Of a DNA stretch of 64,000 bases, positions 1 to 9,546 are shown in pieces (within the stretch, counting starts at the first letter, position 1; every line of letters begins with the position of its first letter). This DNA comes from an uncultured Clostridia bacterium (GTDB lineage Bacteria; Bacillota; Clostridia; TANB77; CAG-508): positions 62,001 through 126,000 of the forward strand of contig CAKOYU010000001.1 of the NCBI GenBank assembly GCA_934130975.1, given 5' to 3'. A program made the translations under genes and the position numbers. The notes beneath the pieces are model-generated. The model was not told the DNA's origin, did not search any database, and saw only the letters and a list, made by a program, of their open reading frames with translations.

Positions 1-1908
1 ATCTAAATTTAATTGTAAATATAACTGTGTTGCTGGTGTTTCTGGATGAGCTTTTTGTTCTCCATTTAATTTTATTTCTATTGTTTTTGTAGTATTATCA
101 TATTTTGCACTTACTTTAAAGTCATCTGCATATAATGGTGTTGCACCATTTATTTTTACGCTTTCAACTGCTGAAGGCAATTGAATTTTTATTGTTGGAT
201 TTTTATATAAATCATATTGTATTCCATCTGTAATTAGTTTAACCCCTAGTGAAACATCTTTGTTTTCTGTCATTGTTGATAATGTATCTTTATTAACTGT
301 GAATTCAGCTTTTGATACTGTATCTTTTACATCTATTGTTGACTCACTAGAATTTGTTACTATTGTTGTATCTTCTTTATTTATAGTGCTTGATCCTAAT
401 ACTGTATTTTTAGCTTTTAATACTTTTACATTTTGTAATTGTGCTAATGTATATGTATTTTCAACTATTGATTTTGTATGTCTAATTTCTAATACTCCAG
501 TTGTTTGTAATTTTGATGTTTCTATTTTCAAACCTTTAGTTGCATTTTGATATTTTATTACAATATCACCATTATCATCTGCATCTGTATTTTTATTAAT
601 ATTAGTTGCAGTATTTGTATCATCTGTTATTGTTATGTTTCCATCTTGTCCTAAAATCTCTAACATCTTTGCTTTGTTTATTTTTGTTTCTATATATTTT
701 GTGTTTAATTGCATTTCTGCATTATCTGTTACTAAAACATCTGGTGCTTCTGTTAATTTTACTTTGTCTTGTGTTTTAGTATTTGTTATTTTTACTGTTG
801 TAGTTGTATTATATTCTGCATTTATGTTTGATGCAATTTGTCCTTTATATATTCCATCAGAACTACTTGCTGATTCTGAAGTGATAACTCCATTAGGTTC
901 TTGATTTTCTATTCCTTTAGTATATTTTGCTGTATATTTTGTTTCTGTATTATGAACTATAATTTCTGAATCTGTATTTACATCTATTTTACTAGCATCA
1001 ACACTTTCATCATATATATATGTAACTACTAATTCATCATAAGCATTTTTGTTCCATTGTATTGTACTATCTTCATTTTTTAATGTTATTGTTATTTTAT
1101 TGTTTTCATTTTTCCAATCATCTTGAGTTAATGTTGTTTTTCCGTTAGTTGCTTTTGTCCCTAGTGAAATAACTTCTACACTTTCTGGAGCTTTTTCACT
1201 TAATTCTGGAACATCTACATTTATTGTTGTTTGTTTTATTGGATATTGATTATCTGCTAATCTTGATTTGATCAATAATTGTACAACTCTTTTATTTTCA
1301 TTATTTATTGAAAATACTTTATTAGTTATAATATCTGTTGTTAACTCTGCTTCTGCAGTTTTATCTGCTTGTAAATCTAAGTTAACAGATCTTGTTGCAT
1401 CTATTTTTAATCCTTTATATGATGTTTCCATATAAGTACCTGATAATTTTAAATCAGATGCTTGCATTAATTCATCTGCTGATAATGAATCTTTAATTAT
1501 TGGTTCGATGTCCAATTCAATTACTTCCGTAGAGCCCGCATTGATTTGTTTTAAATTAACTGTGTTTCCATCAATACTTGCAATTGTGTCTGATAAAATT
1601 GTATTTTTAATATTGAAGTTACTATTTTGTAATTCTAATTTTGCATTACTTAAGTATCCTTCATTTTTTACTGTAATTTCTGCATACAATTTTAAATTTT
1701 CATCTTTAATACTTGATTCTAACTTTTCAACTTTCTCATCTTTGGAATTTTTAAAATATGTAGAAAATTCAATATTTTTATTATTGGTCAAATTATTTGA
1801 TTCTGCTGCATAGCTTATCAAGTTTGAACCTAATATTGAAAAATCTGCTGACATTATAGTTATTATCATTAATATAGCTATAATTCTTTTTATTACTTTT
1901 CTTTCCAT
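1..1908 (-). CDS. Large exported surface protein, C-terminus outside window
   Basis: The reading frame runs from an ATG at 1908 to the window edge without a stop (636 codons visible), so the C-terminus is missing. GGAGG lies about 7 bases upstream of the ATG. The N-terminus MERKVIKRIIAIL followed by a hydrophobic stretch and SYAAES looks like a Sec signal peptide cut near residue 30. The rest is rich in Thr, Asn, Lys, Asp and Ile in alternating beta-strand-like patterns, with many short T/N/D loops, as in repetitive extracellular beta-sandwich proteins. I see no catalytic motif. It starts 34 bases after the VanW-family gene and probably shares its transcript. A wall anchor or S-layer motif, if present, would lie beyond the window. 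Export is well supported; the function is unknown. Confidence 0.75.
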   Translation of the reverse strand, partial: MERKVIKRIIAILMIITIMSADFSILGSNLISYAAESNNLTNNKNIEFSTYFKNSKDEKVEKLESSIKDENLKLYAEITVKNEGYLSNAKLELQNSNFNIKNTILSDTIASIDGNTVNLKQINAGSTEVIELDIEPIIKDSLSADELMQASDLKLSGTYMETSYKGLKIDATRSVNLDLQADKTAEAELTTDIITNKVFSINNENKRVVQLLIKSRLADNQYPIKQTTINVDVPELSEKAPESVEVISLGTKATNGKTTLTQDDWKNENNKITITLKNEDSTIQWNKNAYDELVVTYIYDESVDASKIDVNTDSEIIVHNTETKYTAKYTKGIENQEPNGVITSESASSSDGIYKGQIASNINAEYNTTTTVKITNTKTQDKVKLTEAPDVLVTDNAEMQLNTKYIETKINKAKMLEILGQDGNITITDDTNTATNINKNTDADDNGDIVIKYQNATKGLKIETSKLQTTGVLEIRHTKSIVENTYTLAQLQNVKVLKAKNTVLGSSTINKEDTTIVTNSSESTIDVKDTVSKAEFTVNKDTLSTMTENKDVSLGVKLITDGIQYDLYKNPTIKIQLPSAVESVKINGATPLYADDFKVSAKYDNTTKTIEIKLNGEQKAHPETPATQLYLQLNLD

Positions 1909-1942
1909 TTCTATACCTCCTATTATTATTTTTTATATTTTA

Positions 1943-3616
1943 TCAAGGTCCAACATGAACTATTCGTTTCATCGCATTATATGTATCTCTTGATAATAGC
2001 GTTGTTGAAACTACTTGACCATTTAGTTTCATCACTTTGTATGCCTCTACTTTTCTACCATCGCTTCCTGCTTGAACTACTTTTTGTTGCCCAGACGCTA
2101 GGCTTGGATCTTGCACATATTGTGTTGTAGGTGCTATTGTTGCAATTTTTTTAGTTTCTATTGATATGTCGTATTCGACTTCTTCTTTAATTCCCCATAC
2201 TTGAACTGTTGCAACTCCACCTTGAACTGTTGCTGTTATTCTTACTGGATATTTTCTTGAGTTTACAAATTTAAAATCTTGCGACCCCCATACAACTGTT
2301 GCATCTTTTCCTGCAGGAACATATGATGTTACAAATTGATGATTTCTTCTTGTTGTTATTTTTAAATTTGCCATTACTACTGCATCATATAATGTAGAAG
2401 ATATTTGGCAAATTCCACCTCCTAACCCATCAACTACTGCTCCATTAGAATATGTTGCTGCCATCTTATATCCTGCACTTATTGTTCTTTCTCCAACAAC
2501 AGCATTATATGAGAATTCTTCATTTGGTAATAATACCGTTCCATTTATCTTATTTGCTGCTAATCTTAAGTTTGTTGTTCTGCCTGCATTTCCTGCATTA
2601 TATTTTGTTGAAAATGTTGCTAGTAAATCCGGAAATGCTTCTGTTCCAATATCTTTTACTGTTTTACTTGGCTTTGTTATTTTTAAAGGTATAATGTATT
2701 CTTCTTTTTCTTCCGCAATGATTGTATTTGCTTGTTCTACATCGAAATCAATTCCTTCTTCTTCTGGATATACTGTAAATGGATTTGATGTATAATATGC
2801 ATCCTTCACTTCTTTATATACTTCTTCGTGTATTTTGTTTATGTCTATTTTGTCTGGGGTGTCTTCACTCATTTGTATTTCTATTTTTTCTTCTTCTGAT
2901 TCTTCATTCAAAACTTTATATATGTCAGCTAATAATTGTTCTTCATCTACTTTAACTCCTTTTTTTCCTGCCGTAATTATTAACTGTGCATCTGCTTTTT
3001 CTACATAATAACTTGGTTGTACTACTGCATCATTTATACTGTTATTGATGTTCTGTCCTATCTGATTTATCATATCAGTATCTAATGTAATATTTAGTTT
3101 TATGTTTTTACCTTGTTTCCATGTTTTTAGTATTTCAAAGTTGTTTTGTATTACATTTCCACTTCTTCCTACGTTATAAGCTTCATTTACTGCATCTTGA
3201 ATTTGATATTTTACTTCTAGTGCTTCATATGTAACAGATGTTTCGTATTCTCCATGTGTTAAGTATATTTGTTGCTCAGCTCTTGTTCCATATATATTAT
3301 TTAGTTTTTCGATTGCTTGTTCTTTGGTGAGTTCTGAAATATCTATTTCATTTATTGTTATTCCTTTTAATACTTTGTCGCTTTTCATATTTATCACCGC
3401 AAAAATTGTAGAAAATAATGCTACTAATATTATTAAAATAGCTATTGTTATTAAGACTATCCATATCGTTTTATTATGTTCTTTAGTAGGTTCAGTATTT
3501 TCTACTTCTACAACCTCTTCATTCGGTTCTTCCTTTTTTTCTTTTTCCTCTTCTTTTTCTATCACTTGAGTGACACTTTTTTTGTTTTCTTCTGTTTTAT
3601 TTTTTATTTCATTCAT
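1943..3616 (-). CDS. VanW family protein, membrane-anchored, cell-envelope role
   Basis: 557 residues from the ATG at 3616, which has AAAGGAG seven bases upstream. An ATG 39 bases further upstream has no such site. Residues 1-48 are highly charged and probably cytoplasmic; a membrane segment lies at about 49-73. Residues 80-330 resemble the paired peptidoglycan-binding-like domain found before VanW domains. The VanW core at about 340-470 carries RTTNLRLAA, GTVLLPNEEFSYN and GLGGGICQISSTLYDA. The last 80 residues are G5-like. VanW occurs in some vancomycin-resistance clusters, but the family is widespread and of unknown biochemistry; no van genes are nearby, so a wall-associated role is the safest statement. 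Confidence 0.9.
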   Translation of the reverse strand: MNEIKNKTEENKKSVTQVIEKEEEKEKKEEPNEEVVEVENTEPTKEHNKTIWIVLITIAILIILVALFSTIFAVINMKSDKVLKGITINEIDISELTKEQAIEKLNNIYGTRAEQQIYLTHGEYETSVTYEALEVKYQIQDAVNEAYNVGRSGNVIQNNFEILKTWKQGKNIKLNITLDTDMINQIGQNINNSINDAVVQPSYYVEKADAQLIITAGKKGVKVDEEQLLADIYKVLNEESEEEKIEIQMSEDTPDKIDINKIHEEVYKEVKDAYYTSNPFTVYPEEEGIDFDVEQANTIIAEEKEEYIIPLKITKPSKTVKDIGTEAFPDLLATFSTKYNAGNAGRTTNLRLAANKINGTVLLPNEEFSYNAVVGERTISAGYKMAATYSNGAVVDGLGGGICQISSTLYDAVVMANLKITTRRNHQFVTSYVPAGKDATVVWGSQDFKFVNSRKYPVRITATVQGGVATVQVWGIKEEVEYDISIETKKIATIAPTTQYVQDPSLASGQQKVVQAGSDGRKVEAYKVMKLNGQVVSTTLLSRDTYNAMKRIVHVGP

Positions 3617-3643
3617 ATTTTTACTCCTTTTACCTCTTATTAT

Positions 3644-3672
3644 ATAATACCACATTTTTCAAGTTTTGACAA
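3644..3672 (-). promoter_or_regulatory. Sigma-A promoter for the VanW gene
   Basis: On the minus strand TTGTCA (3667-3672) is followed after 17 bases by TATTAT (3644-3649). The start codon is about 28 bases beyond the -10 box. Confidence 0.6.
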
Positions 3673-3765
3673 TTTTTTTAAGCAATTTTCTTTAATAATA
3701 TGTATGTTTTCCTCACTTTTTTTATTACTTTTTCAAAAAATTTTACATTTTTTTCGAAAAAACAC

Positions 3766-3794
3766 TTGAATATTGTAAAATTTAATAATATAAT
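3766..3794 (+). promoter_or_regulatory. Sigma-A promoter for the starch-binding-type gene
   Basis: TTGAAT (3766-3771), 17-base spacer, TATAAT (3789-3794), 31 bases before the ATG at 3826. It diverges from the VanW promoter. Confidence 0.65.
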
Positions 3795-3825
3795 ATGTTC
3801 AACAAAAGATAAAGGAGTTTTAAAA

Positions 3826-4296
3826 ATGGAGTTGACAAAAAACATTTTTTTTAATACAGATAAATTAATTGAAAATAGCAAAGTTAAAATATCATATACA
3901 GGTACTTTTTTCCAAAATGATTCAGAAAAAGTATTTTTTCATTATGGATTTGGAGAAAATTGGGACAATGTAAAAGATGTTGTAATGGAAAAAACAGAAC
4001 TTGGTTTCCAAACAGAAGTAGAACTTGGATCTGGAGAAACATTTAATTTTTGTTTCTTTAATCAAGATGGCGAATGGGATAACAACTTTGGAAATAATTA
4101 TACATTCCAAATTGAAAAAGCTCCTGTAGAATTAGTTGTCTTAGATGATGAACCAGTATCTTTAGGTCATGCAAGAAAACTAAGAAAATCATATATTTGG
4201 AGTAAAAAAATACGTTTGGCAGTATATAAAATAATCACTTATTTGCCAAAATTAATTTCTGGAAACTACAGAAAAAAAGCAACAAATCAAGAATAA
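3826..4296 (+). CDS. Small cytoplasmic protein with CBM25/CBM53-like starch-binding module
   Basis: 156 residues from the ATG at 3826, with AAAGGAG at 3811-3817. Frame extends upstream but that part would overlap the promoter. Residues 15-85 carry features of the starch-binding CBM25/CBM53 fold: YTGTFFQNDSEKVFFHYGFGENWDN, with aromatic residues, then FCFFNQDGEWDNNFGNNYTF. The tail is basic (LRKSYIWSKKIRLAVYK). There is no signal peptide, so any glycan bound would be intracellular, for example glycogen. A bidirectional terminator follows. Confidence 0.7.
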   Translation: MELTKNIFFNTDKLIENSKVKISYTGTFFQNDSEKVFFHYGFGENWDNVKDVVMEKTELGFQTEVELGSGETFNFCFFNQDGEWDNNFGNNYTFQIEKAPVELVVLDDEPVSLGHARKLRKSYIWSKKIRLAVYKIITYLPKLISGNYRKKATNQE

Positions 4297-4312
4297 AATA
4301 TTTAGATATAGA

Positions 4313-4337
4313 AAAAGAGATTCTTTACGAATCTCTT

Positions 4338-4339
<2 letters not shown>
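4313..4339. terminator. Bidirectional terminator
   Basis: AAAAGAGATTC (4313-4323) and GAATCTCTTTT (4329-4339) form an 11-bp stem with a 5-base loop between two converging genes. Confidence 0.8.
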
Positions 4340-5051
<712 letters not shown>

Positions 5052-5159
5052 TGCAATCCCCCCTTTTTTATACATTATGGACCGGTTCTTAAATGTATAT
5101 TTTATTTTAAACAACAAAAAAGCCAGTAATTAAGCTTCTTGCAAAACTACTGACAATTA

Positions 5160-5236
5160 TGGAGCCACTTCTCAGATTCGAACTGAGGACCCCCGCATTA
5201 CAAGTGCGGTGCTCTGGCCAACTGAGCTAAAGTGGC
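5160..5236 (-). tRNA. tRNA-Thr (TGT)
   Basis: Reads GCCACTT...AAGTGGC with a complete cloverleaf. The anticodon stem CCGCA/TGCGG encloses loop CTTGTAA, giving anticodon TGT. CCA is encoded. Confidence 0.95.
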
Positions 5237-5240
5237 GTTG

Positions 5241-5315
5241 TGGTGACCCCGACGGGAATCGAACCCATGACTCCGCCGTGAAAGGGCGGTGTCTTAACCT
5301 CTTGACCACGGGGCC
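5241..5315 (-). tRNA. tRNA-Glu (TTC)
   Basis: Anticodon stem CCGCC/GGCGG encloses CTTTCAC, giving TTC. The T arm contains GGTTCGATTCC and CCA is encoded. It lies 4 bases upstream of tRNA-Thr in the same transcript direction. Confidence 0.95.
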
Positions 5316-5364
5316 ATAATATAGAGAATTCTAATTTTTTTGAAAATTAGAATTCTTTATTATT

Positions 5365-5440
5365 TGGTGAGCTATCCGCGACTCGAACGCGGGACAACTT
5401 GATTAAAAGTCAAGTGCTCTACCACCTGAGCTAATAGCCC
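5365..5440 (-). tRNA. tRNA-Lys (TTT)
   Basis: Anticodon stem CTTGA/TCAAG encloses CTTTTAA, giving TTT; CCA is encoded. Between it and tRNA-Glu is an inverted repeat built on GAATTCTAATTTT and AAAATTAGAATTC, possibly a processing signal. Confidence 0.95.
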
Positions 5441-5564
5441 GTATGCATGTACTGCACAACGCTTTTATATATTACACTATTTTTTTGCAGTTGTCAATAC
5501 ATTTTTTAAATTTTTTTTAAAAAATTTTATTTTTTTGTTCTAAACCCTATTTTTAGGTCTATTT

Positions 5565-5750
5565 TTATGCATTTAGTTTTGCTACAACTTCTTCTACATC
5601 TATTCCATGAACATCACATGCTTCTTCTAAAGTTTCCATTTGAGAAGCTGGACATCCTAAACAATGCATTCCACATTCCATTAAGATTTCTGCTTTTTCT
5701 GGAGCTACTTCTAAAATTTCTCCAATTTTTGTGTCTTTATTAAATTTCAT
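5565..5750 (-). CDS. DUF1858-type small redox-disulfide domain protein
   Basis: 61 residues. The pattern of a short helical N-terminus, then MECGMHCLGCPASQMETLEEAC and a C-terminal helix, is that of the DUF1858 family (hybrid-cluster-protein-associated redox disulfide domain). The CxxC-like Cys pair within HCLGC is kept. The role is unknown even in the family. Start supported by AAGGATGG upstream. A family A repeat copy begins about 60 bases upstream of the start. Confidence 0.85.
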   Translation of the reverse strand: MKFNKDTKIGEILEVAPEKAEILMECGMHCLGCPASQMETLEEACDVHGIDVEEVVAKLNA

Positions 5751-5812
5751 ATTGCACCATCCTTATATATATTTAGGTTTTTAATGGATACCTATAAACC
5801 TGTTTTATATAT

Positions 5813-5954
5813 AATTTGATAATATATTGTTTTGCAATACCGCGTAAGCGATTAAATGAGCGTATGCGAATGCGATATGGAGCAATCTACATATTCGTAT
5901 TTTTAATATGAAGATTGCGACTGCAAGGTATAAAAAACAATATATTATCAAATT
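5813..5954 (-). repeat. Dispersed palindromic repeat A, copy 1
   Basis: About 142 bp bounded by a 21-bp perfect inverted repeat that starts AATTTGATAATATATTG. The interior carries GCAATCTACAT...ATATGAAGATTGC and CGCGTAAGCGATTAAATGAGCG. It is the reverse complement in layout of copies at 9547-9682 and 26822-26962. No ORF. It sits between the DUF1858 gene and the promoter of the T4SS 1 plus-strand block. Confidence 0.9.
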
Positions 5955-6027
5955 TTTATATCAAACATATTATTTTGTATCTTTTAACAAGTTCTTTTAT
6001 ATTTTATCACAAAATTTCAAAAAAGTA

Positions 6028-6056
6028 TAGACAAATTTTAAAAATTGTTGTATTAT
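6028..6056 (+). promoter_or_regulatory. Sigma-A promoter for T4SS 1, plus-strand block
   Basis: TAGACA (6028-6033), 17-base spacer, TATTAT (6051-6056). Transcription would begin near 6062 and read through 6089-9520. Confidence 0.65.
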
Positions 6057-6088
6057 GTTTATCGAAAAGGCGGTGATAATTTTAAATT

Positions 6089-6256
6089 ATGACATTTACA
6101 ACCTTAATTAATATATTTTTTTTCATATATATTATTAGTTTTTTAATTACTTTATATTCAATTTACACATTTTTTGATATAAAATTATTTCATAATTTAC
6201 AAGGTTCAAAATTAAAAATCAAACAAAAAACAGAAAATAGGAGTGATAATTATTAA
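6089..6256 (+). CDS. Small single-pass membrane protein at head of T4SS block
   Basis: 55 residues, MTFTTLINIFFFIYIISFL..., with one hydrophobic segment at about residues 5-30 and a short polar, Lys/Gln-rich tail. A consensus-like AGGCGGTGAT lies upstream but the spacing to this ATG is long. An in-frame stop at 6083 limits other starts, and ATT at 6086 is the only earlier option. The 3' end overlaps the coupling-protein gene, which suggests translational coupling. No family recognised. Confidence 0.5.
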   Translation: MTFTTLINIFFFIYIISFLITLYSIYTFFDIKLFHNLQGSKLKIKQKTENRSDNY

Positions 6257-7928
6257 ACGTTTTATTTTTATACTATTATTTTTAATCCTTCTTTCATTTT
6301 GTTTTTATCAATTGTTTTTACCTTTATATCAAGCTGAAGAAGTTATTGTCTCATTTGGCTTACGTCCATCTGATATATGTTATGATAATCCTTCATTTTG
6401 GAAATATCTAAAAATAAGCTTCATATTTTTTTATTTATTTTCTAATTTTATTATTATAAATTTCCTAATTTTAAGATTACACATTTTCGAATTAAAAGAT
6501 TCAAAAATCTCTCCTTTCATAATAGAATCTTCTAATTTGCAATTATTAATTGGTGAAAATCAATTTAATAAAGAAAAAATTTATTTACCAGAATCAGGAT
6601 TATATCAAAATTTTTTAATAACTGGAACCATTGGTACAGGTAAAACAAGTTCTGCAATGTATCCTTTTACAAAGCAATTTTTAAAATATAATTTCTTAAA
6701 CCCTGACAAAAAATTAGGTATTTTAATATTAGATGTAAAAGGAAATTACTTCAAGCAAGTCAGACAATTTGCGCAAAAATACAATTTAGAAAAAGACATA
6801 ATTGAAATCAGCTTAAATTCAAAGGTCCGTTATAATCCATTGCATAAACCTAACTTAAATCCTATTGTTTTAGCAAACAGGTTAAAAACTATTTTATTAT
6901 TATTTTCTGAAAATAATTCTGAGTCTTTCTGGCTTGATAAAGCAGAACAAATTTTAGCAGAATGTATAAAACTTTGCAGACTTTACAACAATGGCTATGT
7001 TACATTTATAGAAATCCACAAATTAATTACAGAACCTAATTATTATAAATCAAAAATTGAAATATTAAAAAAACTATTTTATGAAAAAAAATTATCTTAT
7101 AAACAAATTTATGAATTAAACACTGCCTTAGAATTTTTTGAAAAAGAATTTAATTCATTAGATCAAAGAACTTTAGCAATTTTAAAATCAGAAATATCTA
7201 GAATTACAAATATCTTTATTTCTGACTATAAAGTTTCTAAAACATTTTGTCCCGAAAAAAAAGATTTAAATTTCAAAGGATTTTCTTCTATGCTTCAAAA
7301 AGGAAAAATCGTTGTTTTAAATATGAATATTGCAGAATATAAAAATTTATCAAAAATAATTGCAGCATATTTAAAATTAGATTTTCAATCAGAAGTAATG
7401 AGCAATCTCTCTAAATCAAATGTAAAACCATCAGTTTTCATCTGTGATGAATATGCAGAATATGTAACCAAAACAGATGCCGACTTTTTCGCGCTTAGTC
7501 GAGAAGCCAAATGTATAAATATAGTCTCAACGCAAAGTTATTCTTCCCTAAAAAATACGTTAAAAGATGATTCCTCTGTAAAAGTAATTATTCAAAATCT
7601 AATAAATAAAATTTGGTTTAGAACTGATGATATTTTTACTATAGAAGAAGCTCAAAAACAATTAGGCAAAGAAGAAAAAACTCATATTTCTAAAGCCATT
7701 TCTGAAAATGCTAAAGAAACAAAATTTAATTATATTACAAATTCTTTTAATTCAAAAAATTCAAGTATCACAGAAAGTCTAAACACTTATACTCAAAAAG
7801 ACTTTGTCTATGATACAAACTTTTTTACGCAAGATTTAGAAACATTCTCATCTCTTGCATTTTTATCAAATGGTTACAAAATTTTAAAACCAGCAAAATT
7901 GAGAATGTTTCCATATTTTAAAAAATGA
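6252..7928 (+). CDS. VirD4/TraG-like type IV coupling ATPase
   Basis: About 558 residues. Two N-terminal membrane segments (about 2-25 and 53-78) precede a RecA-like ATPase with Walker A GTIGTGKTS near residues 125-133, LILDVKGNY, a Walker B-like VFICDEYAEY near 400, and STQSYSSLKN, the TraG/VirD4 pattern. Coupling proteins bring substrates (DNA or protein) to the T4SS channel. Start: AGGAG ends at 6243, so the GTG at 6243 overlaps the ribosome site. The codon at the usual distance of 8 bases is ATT at 6252; the next ATG lies past the P-loop, so a non-ATG start is unavoidable. No relaxase is seen nearby. Confidence 0.85.
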   Translation: MKRFIFILLFLILLSFCFYQLFLPLYQAEEVIVSFGLRPSDICYDNPSFWKYLKISFIFFYLFSNFIIINFLILRLHIFELKDSKISPFIIESSNLQLLIGENQFNKEKIYLPESGLYQNFLITGTIGTGKTSSAMYPFTKQFLKYNFLNPDKKLGILILDVKGNYFKQVRQFAQKYNLEKDIIEISLNSKVRYNPLHKPNLNPIVLANRLKTILLLFSENNSESFWLDKAEQILAECIKLCRLYNNGYVTFIEIHKLITEPNYYKSKIEILKKLFYEKKLSYKQIYELNTALEFFEKEFNSLDQRTLAILKSEISRITNIFISDYKVSKTFCPEKKDLNFKGFSSMLQKGKIVVLNMNIAEYKNLSKIIAAYLKLDFQSEVMSNLSKSNVKPSVFICDEYAEYVTKTDADFFALSREAKCINIVSTQSYSSLKNTLKDDSSVKVIIQNLINKIWFRTDDIFTIEEAQKQLGKEEKTHISKAISENAKETKFNYITNSFNSKNSSITESLNTYTQKDFVYDTNFFTQDLETFSSLAFLSNGYKILKPAKLRMFPYFKK

Positions 7929-7978
7929 GTTTTATAGGCTTCTCTCAAAAACCTAAATTTAAAATAAGGATGGTTCAT

Positions 7979-8296
7979 ATGAAAAAAGTTTTATGTATTG
8001 TAGTTTTAGCTACATACCTTATATTAATGTTATCTACCACAGTTTTTGGTGCTACACCTAAATTAGTAAACAAATTAAATGATGCTTTTGAAGATATTGA
8101 AGGATGGATTATAAAAATATCTACACCTGCTGCAGCTGTTGCAGTTTGCACTGGTGCACTAATGAGAAAATTTAGTTTTGGTGATGAAGAAAAAATTAGA
8201 ACAGGAAAAAAATTGATTACAGGTTCTTTATTTTCTTATGGCTTTATTTTAGCTATAGATTTAATATTATCTGCAATTCAATCATTAATTGGATAG
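7979..8296 (+). CDS. VirB2/TrbC-like small exported membrane protein (putative pilin)
   Basis: 105 residues from the ATG at 7979, which has AAGG nine bases upstream; the longer frame overlapping the coupling-protein gene lacks a good site. MKKVLCIVVLATYLILMLSTTVFGA is a typical signal peptide ending VFG|A. The mature part has two hydrophobic segments (about 50-65 and 85-102) separated by a short charged loop, RKFSFGDEEKIRTGKK. This is the architecture of VirB2/TrbC pilins. Position between VirD4-like and VirB6-like genes fits. Sequence is too diverged for certainty. Confidence 0.6.
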   Translation: MKKVLCIVVLATYLILMLSTTVFGATPKLVNKLNDAFEDIEGWIIKISTPAAAVAVCTGALMRKFSFGDEEKIRTGKKLITGSLFSYGFILAIDLILSAIQSLIG

Positions 8297-8304
8297 GTGA
8301 TTAA

Positions 8305-9183
8305 ATGGAAAATAATTCAAATATTACTACAAATATAATTGAAGCAATTAACACTATTTTAAACACTTTATTTTCATCTATTGATAATAATGTATATTCT
8401 ATTTTAGATGATATTACATTTATAAATTCAGATATAATTACAGATTCTTATTTTGAAAAAATTTTAGGTACATCCACCTCTAATGGTATTTTATTAATAT
8501 CAAACTCCCTACTTTTTGGTTTTTTACTATATTATGCAATAAAGTATTTATTTGCACATTTTACTTATCAGCAAGTTGAAAGGCCATCCCAATTTATTTT
8601 TAAATTAATTATCTGGGGAATTTGTATTAATTTTTCATATTTTTTTATTGAACAAATTTTAAATTTTGTTTCTAATATTTCTCTTGCTATTAGAGGAATT
8701 GGCGAAAGTTTATTTCATAAAAATATTTGTTTTTCTGAATTAATTTTAGAAATAAATAATAATATCTCTATTGATTCTTCATCACTTGATGTATTTTCTT
8801 TAGATGGAATTATTAAAGCATCTCTTACTATGTCTTTATTAAACCTAGTTTTTACATATTCTTTTAGATATGTAATGATCAAAATCTTTATATTACTTAC
8901 ACCTTTTGCAATTTTATCTTTAACACTTGAAAATACTTCCTGGTTTTTTAAAGCTTGGAGTCGAAACTTATTTTCTTTATTGTTTATACAAATAATTGTT
9001 TCAATTGTATTATTAATTTTATTTTCTATGGATTATTCTTCTAATAATTTAATGACAAAATTTATATATATTGGAGCAATTTATGCTTTGATAAAATCAA
9101 ATTCTTTTGTACGCGATTTTATAGGTGGAGTTTCCACAACTTTTACTCAAAATGTGGAAAACATCTTCAAAAAAACGCATTAA
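8305..9183 (+). CDS. VirB6/TrbL-like polytopic membrane protein
   Basis: 292 residues with about six hydrophobic segments (around residues 66-85, 100-118, 120-135, 175-192, 195-215, 222-245 and 250-265). A charged extracellular-looking loop lies between the first and later groups. The segment RYVMIKIFILLTPFAILSL followed by SWFFKAWSRNLFSLLFIQ is the conserved core feature of Gram-positive TrbL/VirB6 channel proteins. It starts 8 bases after the pilin-like gene with AGGTGAT as ribosome site. Confidence 0.65.
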   Translation: MENNSNITTNIIEAINTILNTLFSSIDNNVYSILDDITFINSDIITDSYFEKILGTSTSNGILLISNSLLFGFLLYYAIKYLFAHFTYQQVERPSQFIFKLIIWGICINFSYFFIEQILNFVSNISLAIRGIGESLFHKNICFSELILEINNNISIDSSSLDVFSLDGIIKASLTMSLLNLVFTYSFRYVMIKIFILLTPFAILSLTLENTSWFFKAWSRNLFSLLFIQIIVSIVLLILFSMDYSSNNLMTKFIYIGAIYALIKSNSFVRDFIGGVSTTFTQNVENIFKKTH

Positions 9184-9235
9184 TTGGATTTTGCACCGTT
9201 GAAATTTTTTCTTATCGGTGCAGAAAGGAGTTTTT

Positions 9236-9520
9236 ATGAAATTTATTTTTCCTCAAAATTATAATTTTAAAAATAAAATTTTTGGTATTATTGATTATTC
9301 TACTGCTTTTTTTAATATTTTGTGGTATCTTATTGTTTTTGGAATTCTTCATTTATTTATACATAATTGGAATATCAAAATTTTCTTTTTTATCTCTTTA
9401 TGTTTTCCTTTAACAATATTTAGTGTTGTTGGTTTTAATGGTGAATCTGTTATTTATGTTTTTAAGTATATTTTTAAGTATATTTTTCGTCCTAAATTAT
9501 ATTTATTTAAAAAGTATTAA
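9236..9520 (+). CDS. PrgI/VirB3-like small membrane protein
   Basis: 94 residues from ATG 9236, seven bases after AAAGGAG. MKFIFPQNYNFKNKIFG is followed by two hydrophobic segments (about 28-45 and 50-68) and a basic aromatic C-terminus with a duplicated FKYIFKYIF and RPKLYLFKKY. The layout of a short N-terminal beta-like patch and two membrane helices is that of PrgI/VirB3 proteins, which normally accompany VirB4. Here the VirB4 gene is 7 kb away on the other strand. Last gene of the plus-strand block. Confidence 0.6.
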   Translation: MKFIFPQNYNFKNKIFGIIDYSTAFFNILWYLIVFGILHLFIHNWNIKIFFFISLCFPLTIFSVVGFNGESVIYVFKYIFKYIFRPKLYLFKKY

Positions 9521-9546
9521 ATTGAATTTACTATATATTTATAAAA

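Noticed and set aside
260..1813. Plus-strand ORFs of 90-100 residues
   Set aside because: They are shadows of the exported-protein gene on the minus strand, without ribosome sites or protein-like composition.
1943..3616. VanW gene as vancomycin resistance determinant
   Set aside because: No vanH, vanA/B, vanX or vanRS nearby; VanW-domain proteins are common in Clostridia.
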